Source: a virus. Taken from it: a stretch of DNA of 64,000 bases. Positions 40,801 through 48,370 of this stretch are shown in pieces; positions within the stretch are counted from its first letter, which is position 1; the number at the start of each line of letters is the position of its first letter. A program made the translations under genes and the position numbers. The notes beneath the pieces are model-generated. The model did not search any database. It was not told where the DNA came from and was given only the letters and a program-made list of their open reading frames with translations. The stretch covers positions 1 through 64,000 of the IMG/VR virus record IMGVR_UViG_3300046804_002724; one strand, written 5' to 3'.

Positions 40801-43249
40801 TGCTCAATTAAGATTTGGAATGAATGCAAAAGCTGCATCACAGGCTGGAATAGAATATACAAAGCTTGCAGATAAAATTAATTTAGTAAAACAAAAACAA
40901 TCTGCACTTCAGAATGTTGGTAAAAATGGAGTTGCTTTTGGCGGAATAACTGGACTAAATATGTCTATTGCAGAATTAAAGAAATATAAAGAAGATGCTA
41001 CTAAAAATCTAGGGGAATTTGTAGATTCATTTAATAGAGCAGATTCAGGCAACATAGCAGAACTTGCAACAAACATTAAAGCTCAGTTTATAGCAGCGGG
41101 CATGAGCGTAGAAGAAGCAAATAAAAAAATTATGGGAATGATAGCAGCCTCTAAAAATTCTACTCTTGCGGTCAAGGTATTAACAGATACAACATTTAAA
41201 GGAATTCAAGATTCATCAACTGCAGCAGAATATTCTTACAAGCATTTAAATCAATTGATAGAAACTGGAAATTCTGGAACTGGACAATATAAGACAAAGA
41301 TTATTGAAGGAATTTCTTCCGTAATAGATTTAACAGACAAATCTATATCTGCCATTAGTGCTCAAAAAGATGCCGCTGGAAATCTCAAGGGAGAATATGT
41401 TGCACTTGAAGAAGTGATTAATAGAATGAAATCTGCAGGTGGATTTGAAGACACCATAGGACTTACAGCATTTGCTCAATTGCCAGCAGAGTTACAGGCA
41501 ATATCAGATCAAAGCGATACAATTGCTGGAATTTATGCAAAATGGAGATTGTTAACAAAGGGCGTTCAGATTAATCTAAAAGAAATTAGTTCAGAAACAG
41601 CATTGGCTATTGATAAATTCTTAACAGCATTTACCGCAGCTCAAGATCAATTAATAGAAGCTGGTAAATCTGCATTTAAATCTGGATTAGGATTTGCTGG
41701 AATAGATGGAACTTTTAAAAAGGTTGGCTATACAATGGCAAGCCTTCAAGATATTATTATTAAAACTGGTAGAGAGGCTGCAATTGCTCAGCAAAAAGCA
41801 TCTCAGGCTGCTCAAGATCAAAATGATAAATTACAAAAACAAATTGATTTAATTCGTGAAGCTGCAAATGCAAAATTAGCTGCAATTGATGCAACAGAAA
41901 GAAAAGATACATATGAAATACAATTACAAAAATCAAAACTTGATTATCAAGACGCTATAGCTAAGGGTGATTTCCAGGCTGCAGAAAGAGCAAGATTAGA
42001 ATTAGTTCAATTACAAAAAGCAAGACAGGCAGAAGAAGCAAAATTAGCAATACAAGAAGAAGCTGCAAGAAAAGAAAAAGCTTTACAGGAACAGCAAAAG
42101 AAAATTGCCGATGCAGAAAAGAAAAGACAAATTGCTTATCAAAATATTCAAAATGAAGCTGCAAGAGCGCAAGAAGCTTTAACAAAAATTACTAACTATT
42201 CACAACAGTATAAAGATCTTTTATTACAAAAACAAACAAATGAATTTATTACAGATCCAAAACTTAAGGCTTCTGCACAAACTCAAACAGATAATCAATT
42301 AACTGCTTTAGTTAAAGAAATTCAAAAAGCAGCTACAATTACCAAGGGTAATCCTGGTTACGATATAGCTGGAGATATTAAAAAAGCATTTAGTCAATTC
42401 TTTGATTCTGCAGGTAAAGCATTAACATTTGATTCATCAAAGCAAGTTCCAACATACGGTACAACAGGATTACAATTAACTACTGTAACTACAAAGGGAA
42501 CAATGGGTGATGTTTTAAATAAAGACTTATCAATTGTAAAACAACAAGCAACTTTAATTACAGGTGGAATGACTTTGAAACAATTAGGTGATTTGCTTGT
42601 TAAAGAATTAGGAAATGGTAAATCGGGCTCGTCTAGCGGCAAAATGAACCCAGGCAAGTACGCAACCGCTGGATACAACAATACGGGAATGATGGATCCA
42701 AATGCTCCTAAAGGTGGAACCGTTGTTACTCAAAGTGGAAAAACTTATATCTACAGTAATGATGGAATTCCTTTCGACACATCTTCAACTGCTGGAAGAT
42801 ATATTGCCTCACAATTAGGCGTTAATTTAAATACAGTGCAACCAATTAAGCTTGCCCCTGGAGGCGTGGTTTTTGGACCAGGTACTGGAACTTCTGATTC
42901 AATACCAGCAATGCTATCAAATGGAGAATTTGTTATAAATGCTAAATCTGCACAAAATATTGGTTATGATAATCTTCATACTTTAAACAGAATGGCTTTT
43001 GGTGGAATTGTCGGTAACGCTACTCTTCCAAGATATAATGTAGGAGGCCTACTTGCAAAATCACAGCGACTAATGATGCATACTGGTGGCACTGCAAGTA
43101 ATGTTACAATAGGTGATATAAATGTTTATGCTGCCCCTGGAATGGATGAAAAAGCTTTGGCTAAAGCTGCAGCAAGAGAAGTGTTTGCAGTAATGTCTGA
43201 CAAGCAATTACAAATGGGACAATCAAAAATAGTAGGTAGGATAAGATAA
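34889..43249 (+). CDS. Tape measure protein with embedded kinase-like domain (2786 aa)
   Basis: GTG start after AAGGAG. Residues about 150-480 are the conserved phage tape measure core (INWGKNTQWAGRQLTVGLTV; FREADQELTRLVKVYGDLSG; EALKSGL-type helices). Residues about 560-580 and 1955-1975 are hydrophobic; residues about 2310-2450 are coiled coil (QIDLIREAANAKLAAIDATE). Several F-x-x-GG linkers (about 899, 958, 1314, 1610) and the C-terminal GTGTSDSIPAMLSNGEFVIN mark modules. One module (1314-1610) looks like a protein kinase/HipA-type fold: K1399 (KFFKG), E1410 (KAEIYG), D1482-x4-N1487 (GNKDLSKSNV) and D1495 (ADVG). At about 1.5 angstrom per residue this predicts a very long tail. Confidence 0.85.
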   Translation: MADEQIVTSIVAKADLSSLVSEVHRATSSLQQLQRELNASNRSIASATKVANNLFRDTLVGSGMFSSHFVNLNSDVDKFGKNLDAGRLKLKDYFSTFQTHLRTSKGYIRELAKEQVMLENSILQPLGRNAQGLMQYNVMIPRGLDLVKNRTQLARMEMQIMNRALSEGATSLINWGKNTQWAGRQLTVGLTVPLSMFGAQAAKAFREADQELTRLVKVYGDLSGATSQELAQIRKDVITTSKELASGMGVSFKETIGLAADIAATGKQGNELLGSLKETTRLAVLGEVDRAEAMKATLAIQTAFKSNTKELTESINFLNAVENQTSTTLGDLVEGIPKAGTVIKQLGGSVKDLALYLTAMKEGGVSASEGANALKSGLASMINPTKQTVTMFKSFGIDVMGMVERNTGNTTGMILELQKALDGLDPLSKARALEQMFGKFQFARMSALFNNLGKQGSQTLQVMQLMNASAKDLANVASRELGMVTESASGKYRRAIEGLRANLADMGEGFLGIATKFINAFSKVLEFFNNLPEPIKKAVTYLGGFTAVIGPVIMLTGVLANFFGYITKGIVQLKAFFQRAHGWKMLTPEMIATQKAAELVEKSFYSDAQAAEVLHGALTKLVSDYMNLQTAMSKGSVPVNPLVSTSAGNVIMNPIRREVDPNSPYVGAEDTRAMSHINPRDINNPASLMGVVPGALPVNRGIAKTPQIYMHDRLPDVPGLTSVKGISTGIVAGEAARFHALMATLGMQTEAEVASLKKTIALGGTVSSELLATFDDILPMTTRLADNAATESAAIVAQLRAGKLTVDQAKTEIMAINAQLEASLQSEISTYASSRGRTIDFTKAPLMNQPVVDANAQFTLRDLYKKEGNKAVMEEFGRLRGIRTFGAPYSIQTTRFPKFEQGGSVEGFGPNKTVVSGSTSINYDDRLGRVPLGGYVLNQSASLDSGNSDLIAMAPYTFENGGEITAALTPGEVVFGPKIHRVPGLYDALEAANNGYNFGGQIMRNKGNYGQEAKESPAYYRKQLGELVKFINSPAYEDSVRMRMVMLDAAELIQYGKLSPKDAVDKAFVNFQSAKNKSGGSLEAFIKERIKQVKALERKYPGLKHPNRTSTRVPNSSALNLNISKLKNLMLTDPRFANVAQELESMIVFDPKKVNTAGVPYLQMRDTRGIKIGQARAHLLRHGEVGYATRGHMGVAAVLDAELNSMMARLDQIGLRPDVLHLTQSDAKESLNNLIKKAGMGNMTTLDDIAVALSDPGNKFPSKKELADIKAGRALPLRATPEQKNSLKMLLQAVSERKRWVLRGRPPVPVLASFNKGGGVVTPGRPNYGNIMSLLSPEKMLKILATSKEFSSSVAKGSFAGMQPVKYGHMVSPSTGMSYPIPGVSGLYKDAEGNLKFFKGVPNEITAKAEIYGTRMAREVFGLESPEQTIRTILNPLDPSGKSKLLGLESPFDPKFATGGTGFNEDQMIRQTIASLIMGNKDLSKSNVFGNILADVGPAGVFSRASMNTAYAESMNSMEKQAMINLLAVRGGARKDFAYSTAPIAAGMTARQYGSKMRSAMKSMHPKLINFIKSIPESDRAPYIALLKRFEEGMDVNWSKYHSIHSNPKFNSGGGIIRTGKYGYGRPGNPAARAAWEAKQRAQRERDLEAARSRAASHQVYGQQALTTGLGREAVRQGTTSFYNPGQVLRNQMIDPFRNSAWMKASYIQASFSSLTTTIGQSVIRLNLELMAATKRITNTVRIMSANARLNLWTGLGGAIGSTIAYGRNKRTEIYGEARNRWVNAYGVNPQTGQPVGWRPGMMTGPLGLTQWKSQHIEGQGTLDTRKSGYYGFRKNEYRLNGETITRQEAAARGLIAPRGQIGMGAQMGISMAGMAAGSALMSSGKTGLGMGVMVGSSILPMMGPQIMAGMTKLKTATLAAGNAFRAGGGGVKAFVTALTTLKAAGPLLAITAIVGAVAFLIKKTREWNKDAQLRFGMNAKAASQAGIEYTKLADKINLVKQKQSALQNVGKNGVAFGGITGLNMSIAELKKYKEDATKNLGEFVDSFNRADSGNIAELATNIKAQFIAAGMSVEEANKKIMGMIAASKNSTLAVKVLTDTTFKGIQDSSTAAEYSYKHLNQLIETGNSGTGQYKTKIIEGISSVIDLTDKSISAISAQKDAAGNLKGEYVALEEVINRMKSAGGFEDTIGLTAFAQLPAELQAISDQSDTIAGIYAKWRLLTKGVQINLKEISSETALAIDKFLTAFTAAQDQLIEAGKSAFKSGLGFAGIDGTFKKVGYTMASLQDIIIKTGREAAIAQQKASQAAQDQNDKLQKQIDLIREAANAKLAAIDATERKDTYEIQLQKSKLDYQDAIAKGDFQAAERARLELVQLQKARQAEEAKLAIQEEAARKEKALQEQQKKIADAEKKRQIAYQNIQNEAARAQEALTKITNYSQQYKDLLLQKQTNEFITDPKLKASAQTQTDNQLTALVKEIQKAATITKGNPGYDIAGDIKKAFSQFFDSAGKALTFDSSKQVPTYGTTGLQLTTVTTKGTMGDVLNKDLSIVKQQATLITGGMTLKQLGDLLVKELGNGKSGSSSGKMNPGKYATAGYNNTGMMDPNAPKGGTVVTQSGKTYIYSNDGIPFDTSSTAGRYIASQLGVNLNTVQPIKLAPGGVVFGPGTGTSDSIPAMLSNGEFVINAKSAQNIGYDNLHTLNRMAFGGIVGNATLPRYNVGGLLAKSQRLMMHTGGTASNVTIGDINVYAAPGMDEKALAKAAAREVFAVMSDKQLQMGQSKIVGRIR

Positions 43250-43833
43250 TGAGTTTTGAAAATTTACCAAAAGGTTCAGTTTTATACATAGAGGCAAAAG
43301 ACCCATTATGTATTACCACATACTCTCCTGCCAAATTTGCATATCCTGGAGCTGACGCAAATTCATCAACCGCAGGCGGACAAGATTATAACTCTATAGT
43401 AGCAACTAGAAATATATTGCTGCCAGCAGATAAAGATGTTTTAAAATTTAGAAGAGTTTCAGAACACAATAGATCTGAATTTTCAATTGGAAATAATAGA
43501 TTAAAACAATCTGCTAGAATGGCAAATGGAACACTTAGAGAATTTATTGTTGCAGATAAAAAAACATTTTCAGTATCTTGGTCAATGCTACCATCATTTA
43601 GAAATGAAACTGTGGACGGAGCTTGGGGGGCAGAAGATTTAAAAACTTTTTATGAAAGCCTTGCAGGCAAAAAATCATTTAGAATAAAAATTAATACATC
43701 TAAATTATCTACTGCTGCCGAAGCTTCTACTGATAATATTTATACAGTTGTTTTTACTGATTTCAGCTGTACTTTATCTAAAAGAGGTGTACAGCCCTAT
43801 TGGAGTGTTAATTTTTCATTGGAGCAGGTATGA
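43249..43833 (+). CDS. Distal tail-like protein (194 aa)
   Basis: Follows the tape measure with a one-base overlap (TAATG), the usual place of the distal tail (Dit) protein. Contains LPKGSVLYIEAKDPLCITTY, KTFSVSWSMLPSFRNETVDG and KKSFRIKINTSKLSTAAEAS with a final strand pair (VVFTDFSCTLSKRGVQPYWS). The beta-rich pattern fits a tail-tube-like hub fold. Short for a full Dit. Confidence 0.6.
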   Translation: MSFENLPKGSVLYIEAKDPLCITTYSPAKFAYPGADANSSTAGGQDYNSIVATRNILLPADKDVLKFRRVSEHNRSEFSIGNNRLKQSARMANGTLREFIVADKKTFSVSWSMLPSFRNETVDGAWGAEDLKTFYESLAGKKSFRIKINTSKLSTAAEASTDNIYTVVFTDFSCTLSKRGVQPYWSVNFSLEQV

Positions 43834-46800
43834 TAACTGTTTCTGATGCTGTAAAAAATATATTTAAAAAAGAATATTCAGTTGTAGTTTCTACTGGCGG
43901 AACGATAGAATATAATTTAAATAATATGGTAGATAAAATAACAGCTACTTCTTCTGGAGCAGATCACTCATTATCTAATGCTTTTAAAAATTTATTTCCT
44001 ATAGATAGTATATATTCATCATATCGACCACTAAAGCCAGGAATTAAATATTATATTTATACATCTGAAACCTCCCCTGGAATTCAAACTGATACTCCTC
44101 CAAATTCATTTGAAGCACCAAGATCAATTGGAACACCAACAAAACCTAGGTTATATTATCCAGGACCAGATACAACATATAAATATTGGTTGGGTCCAAA
44201 AAATGCAGATATTAATATTTCTTTAGAATATTTTAATAATGAAACAACTCCAGGTGTTAAATTAACTCCATGTAATAAAATAATTGCAAGGTTTGAAACT
44301 TCTCATGACACACCAACATCTTGGACAATTAAGGGAACAAAATCTGATAATACAGAGGTAACCCTGGCAACTGGTTCTTCAATAAATTCAAATGGAGAAG
44401 CAATAGCATATTACAATGGAACAGAATGGTCCACCACAGAACCATCTAAGTATACATCAACTCAATCATTTAAAAAAATATCATTGTCTGCTGTTAATTC
44501 AAATACTGGAAAATTTTTAGCAGTATTAGAATTAAGTCCAAGATGGGTTATCGATATAAGCGATGACATACAGGATTTTGAAATATCAAAAGAAACTACT
44601 ATAAATGATGATTCAATTTTACCCGTTGGAACCTTATCGTCAAATTTGTTATCTTTAAATATTGCTAAATTTGATGAATCAAATAATATTTTACAAGAAT
44701 ACAATAGAGATTCAGAGATAGATTCATCAGTCATGTACCTAGATAAAAATGCAATTATTTCTCCATATATTGTTGTAAATGATGGATCATCTGACGTAAA
44801 AATACAACAAGGAAAATATTACATGGTCGAGTGGTCTTTATCAGAATTTGGCTCATCTTCCATAAGAGCATTAGATTCAAGTAAAATATTGCAAGATACA
44901 ATTGCGCCATTAATTTTAGTTCAAGATATGCCAGCAACTGCAATAATTAGAAGAGTATTAGATTCAATAGGTTATTCAAATTATAATATTAATATTGCAC
45001 AAAATGATAAATCTATTCCAGTAGTTAGATATTTTTGGACAAAAGATGGGCAAACGGTGTGGGAATGTTTACAAGATTTATGTAGAGATATGCAAATAAA
45101 TATGTTTGTTGATAATAATGATATTATGCAAATCTATAGCAGAGATGCAATATATGATTCTCAAAGAACAAAAGATTGGATTTTTACAAATGAAGAAATT
45201 TCTTCAAACGGTTCAGTTTCATATATACCAAATATAATTAGTTTAAATAAAAAAGAAAAAGTAGCTGGAAATTCCGTTAAAGTTTTATGGTCAGCTCCAG
45301 GAGTAAGTGGATATGTTGCAAACAATGCTGCACCTGTTTGGATTTCTTCAGAAGACGGATTGGCAGCAGGAACTTTAGCAACAAACTTAAATGAAACAGA
45401 AACGGGATATATAAATATAAATCTTCAAAGCGTAGATCAATTAATTGATTCAGATTTAATTATTCCAGATTTTTCTGGATTTTTGTTGATAGACACAGAA
45501 GTTATTGAATACGAAGGTTTAGAATTTGAATATTACAAGGCCTCAGATAGTACAAAACAAACAGTTTTAATAACAAACGCTTCTGATTTTTGGAAACATT
45601 ATTCTTTAGCAAAAACAGATGCACAAAACATTAACACTTTTAAAGCCAGTGGAAGATATAAAATTAAAAAAAGAGCAGCTTTAGGCACATCTGCAAAATC
45701 ACATAATGGAAATGGTAATGCTACTGTATCCGTATATGGACCAATAGATTTAACCGCTCCAGGCGATGTTGCATTTAAGGGAGATTTAAATCAAATTTAT
45801 TCTTCAGCAAAAGATGCTTGGAATGCAAAATCTTCAAAAATTGGTAAATCATTTTATCCAGTAACTAATTTTGATAAAAGTAAAAGTCATTACACATCTG
45901 GAGTAATTGCTTTTGATTCAATAACAACATCTTCTAAACCAGGTTTTTATTCAATAGGAACAAGAATGTTTTTTGATAATCAATTTGATACGGGACTGAA
46001 AGATTCCTATTCAACAGATCAAGTAGGTGGATTTACTGTATTTGCAGGAGATAATGGCAAAAAGGGTTACCATGTAATAGTAAGTACCACTGCAGGCTCC
46101 AGATCATCTAAAGACATTAGAATTTTAAAAACAACAGCTAATGGTTTAACAACAGTATTAAAAGATTCTCAAACAAATGCTATAAGCACATTTGCAGGGG
46201 TATACGCTGCACAGTCTTATAATGTAGATGTATTAGTTAAATCCACATATGGAACGGGCGGGTCCTTGGTTAAAAATACACTTACTATTTTTATTAATGG
46301 ATTTAGAATTGATGCAGAAGATACAGCATCTCCATTGTCTCCATCAAATAAGGTTGGTTTATTATGTGGACAAGGAATTGTATATTATGATTACGTATAT
46401 GGTTTAAATATTCCAGAAAAATCTAATTTAACTGATATCGATTATACAAGCTTAAACTCAAAAGGTTCTTATAAATACAATGGAGTTTATTCAGATGATA
46501 CGATATCTATGCTTTTTGGAGACCTAGTATATAGTTCAGGTGAAACTAGAGATTCAAGAAATGGATCTTTAAAAGAATTTGGTTCTGTGGTTAGACAAAT
46601 AAAAAGAATTAAAGTTAGATATGATTCTGCAAATCCAGCGATACCGCTCTATCTTTCATCTGGTGTCAATAAAAATGTTAATATAATGTCAAGCAAATTA
46701 CAACCATTTACAGCGGAAATGCTTGTAATGAACAACACCTCTGGATTTGTAAATCTTGCAGATGGGCAGTATAATACTTTTCAAGTAGTTGGAACTCCAA

Positions 46801-47126
46801 TTGTAGATGGCGGTGTAGTTGAATATTCAACAGACAGTCCAGACAGCAGGGCAAAAAAATATCCAGTACAATTTGATTCGACTTGGATTCAATCTGCTAC
46901 AGATGCAAAGTCTCTTGCCGACTGGATTACCTCAACTCAATTAAATAAAGGACAAAGCGTAGAAATGGAAGTTTTTGGAAACCCACTCATAAATCCTGGA
47001 GATATTATTGGAATAAATTATCCATTACAAGATTTATCTGTTTCAAATAAAACTTATATTGTTACTTCAGTTAGACTAGGATTTTCTCAGGGGGTGAATA
47101 CCAATATAGTCTGTAGAGCTATTTAA
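43830..47126 (+). CDS. Large minor tail / tail tip hub protein (1098 aa)
   Basis: Overlaps the distal tail gene by four bases (ATGA). Residues about 385-460 (RYFWTKDGQTVWECLQDLCR ... IMQIYSRDAIYDSQRTKDWI) match the hub-domain style of baseplate/tail hub proteins (gp27-like). Residues about 660-870 contain a lectin-like beta domain (AKDAWNAKSSKIGKSFYPVT; GYHVIVSTTAGSRSSKDIRI). The end (VEMEVFGNPLINPGDIIGIN ... YIVTSVRLGFSQGVNTNIVC) is typical of hub proteins. Probably the central tail tip. Confidence 0.68.
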   Translation: MITVSDAVKNIFKKEYSVVVSTGGTIEYNLNNMVDKITATSSGADHSLSNAFKNLFPIDSIYSSYRPLKPGIKYYIYTSETSPGIQTDTPPNSFEAPRSIGTPTKPRLYYPGPDTTYKYWLGPKNADINISLEYFNNETTPGVKLTPCNKIIARFETSHDTPTSWTIKGTKSDNTEVTLATGSSINSNGEAIAYYNGTEWSTTEPSKYTSTQSFKKISLSAVNSNTGKFLAVLELSPRWVIDISDDIQDFEISKETTINDDSILPVGTLSSNLLSLNIAKFDESNNILQEYNRDSEIDSSVMYLDKNAIISPYIVVNDGSSDVKIQQGKYYMVEWSLSEFGSSSIRALDSSKILQDTIAPLILVQDMPATAIIRRVLDSIGYSNYNINIAQNDKSIPVVRYFWTKDGQTVWECLQDLCRDMQINMFVDNNDIMQIYSRDAIYDSQRTKDWIFTNEEISSNGSVSYIPNIISLNKKEKVAGNSVKVLWSAPGVSGYVANNAAPVWISSEDGLAAGTLATNLNETETGYININLQSVDQLIDSDLIIPDFSGFLLIDTEVIEYEGLEFEYYKASDSTKQTVLITNASDFWKHYSLAKTDAQNINTFKASGRYKIKKRAALGTSAKSHNGNGNATVSVYGPIDLTAPGDVAFKGDLNQIYSSAKDAWNAKSSKIGKSFYPVTNFDKSKSHYTSGVIAFDSITTSSKPGFYSIGTRMFFDNQFDTGLKDSYSTDQVGGFTVFAGDNGKKGYHVIVSTTAGSRSSKDIRILKTTANGLTTVLKDSQTNAISTFAGVYAAQSYNVDVLVKSTYGTGGSLVKNTLTIFINGFRIDAEDTASPLSPSNKVGLLCGQGIVYYDYVYGLNIPEKSNLTDIDYTSLNSKGSYKYNGVYSDDTISMLFGDLVYSSGETRDSRNGSLKEFGSVVRQIKRIKVRYDSANPAIPLYLSSGVNKNVNIMSSKLQPFTAEMLVMNNTSGFVNLADGQYNTFQVVGTPIVDGGVVEYSTDSPDSRAKKYPVQFDSTWIQSATDAKSLADWITSTQLNKGQSVEMEVFGNPLINPGDIIGINYPLQDLSVSNKTYIVTSVRLGFSQGVNTNIVCRAI

Positions 47127-47139
47127 TATAGTCTATAAA

Positions 47140-47148
47140 TGGTATAAT
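47140..47148 (+). promoter_or_regulatory. Extended -10 promoter TGGTATAAT
   Basis: TGGTATAAT six bases before the ATG at 47155, the same geometry as at 2062/2077. No Shine-Dalgarno: a leaderless mRNA for the next gene. Confidence 0.55.
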
Positions 47149-47154
47149 GAATAA

Positions 47155-47514
47155 ATGACAGAAAAAAATAATACAGCTGGAGTCTCTACACCAATTATAG
47201 GTGACGAGACAGATAAGTATTATTTAAATAAGCTATGGCTATCAGATCAAAAAGACAAATCAACATCAAGCTTACTGACACCTTTTGGAAGTCAAGCAGG
47301 TGGAGACAACCCGCCTCCTCCACCACCTCCACCACCAGGAACAAATAGGCCACAGTTAGATGATATACAAAAACCAATTTCGCAAGAAATATATTATGAA
47401 AATAACGTAGCCAAAGTAAAGGTTTCTATGAGGGTATATATCTCATCAGAAGATGAAGTTAAAAAGTTTGAAGTAAAAAGCACTAAGCCAGTTTCTCAAG
47501 GAGGTAAGGTATGA
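47155..47514 (+). CDS. Small proline-rich tail protein (119 aa)
   Basis: Begins MTEKNNTAGVSTPIIGDETD and carries a run of nine prolines (residues about 57-65) that separates a helical N-terminus from a beta C-terminus (ENNVAKVKVSMRVYISSEDE). Its stop overlaps the next start (ATGA). The polyproline rod suggests a linker or spacer in the tail tip. Function unknown. Confidence 0.55.
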   Translation: MTEKNNTAGVSTPIIGDETDKYYLNKLWLSDQKDKSTSSLLTPFGSQAGGDNPPPPPPPPPGTNRPQLDDIQKPISQEIYYENNVAKVKVSMRVYISSEDEVKKFEVKSTKPVSQGGKV

Positions 47515-48368
47515 TAACCAAATTTGGTAAAAGATTTTTAATTGACTTCATAGCTGGAAATAGAACATTTTTTGATAAAGTGTTAGCTGTTGGAATTGCA
47601 AAAAATTCAGAATATGAATTAGTAGATACTAATAGCAGATTGGGTTTTGAATTTTATAGTGTTCCAGTTTTATTTGGTGGCATAGACATAGATACATCCG
47701 TAGTTCCATACACATATACTGCGATATATAGTACAAAACTTCCTACAAATTTAGCTGGTAAGATAAATGAAATAGCAATATACCCTGGAAGAAGATCCTC
47801 ATCCAATACATATGGAAATCAATTTATAACTACATTTGAATCAGCATTTGAATGGATGCCTTCTCCTGTATTGAATCAAACTGATTATAGGGTTGGAAAT
47901 AGCTCATTAGATTTATCATCAGATGGGGTATCAGAAAAAGAATATATTGCAACAATACCAAATTTTGACATGTCTGGGTATAGTAATTTTGATACATTGT
48001 CATTTTCTTATAAAGTAAATGATTCAAATTTAGCGGAAGTTAAAATTAGACTTTATAGCTCTGTAGTTGATTATTATGAATTTAATTTTGTAAATCATAT
48101 AGTTGGGTGGAATATAAAAGATATTCAAATAGCAGACATGATATCTAATGGTAATCCAGATCCATCTTTGATTAGTAAAGTTGGAGTAATGGTTGTGCCA
48201 GTAGGATCATCTACATCAATTACAGTAGATGGATTAAGAATAAACGATGAGGATACTTTTGATCCCGCATATGGCATGATAGCCAGATCTAATATAGATG
48301 AAGTTGAAAAAGTTGCTGGTAGAGAGTTAACAATAGAATATAAGTTAGATTTAAATTTTGGTGAGTAA
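47511..48368 (+). CDS. Minor tail protein (285 aa)
   Basis: Starts ITKFGKRFLIDFIAGNRTFF, a pattern of phage tail proteins that sit under fibres. Then comes a beta-sandwich (FDTLSFSYKVNDSNLAEVKI ... SSVVDYYEFNFVNHIVGWNI ... SSTSITVDGLRINDED) resembling a carbohydrate-binding or galactose-binding-like module. It lies in a tail tip operon with overlapping genes. Likely structural; ligand unknown. Confidence 0.6.
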   Translation: MITKFGKRFLIDFIAGNRTFFDKVLAVGIAKNSEYELVDTNSRLGFEFYSVPVLFGGIDIDTSVVPYTYTAIYSTKLPTNLAGKINEIAIYPGRRSSSNTYGNQFITTFESAFEWMPSPVLNQTDYRVGNSSLDLSSDGVSEKEYIATIPNFDMSGYSNFDTLSFSYKVNDSNLAEVKIRLYSSVVDYYEFNFVNHIVGWNIKDIQIADMISNGNPDPSLISKVGVMVVPVGSSTSITVDGLRINDEDTFDPAYGMIARSNIDEVEKVAGRELTIEYKLDLNFGE

Positions 48369-48370
48369 TA

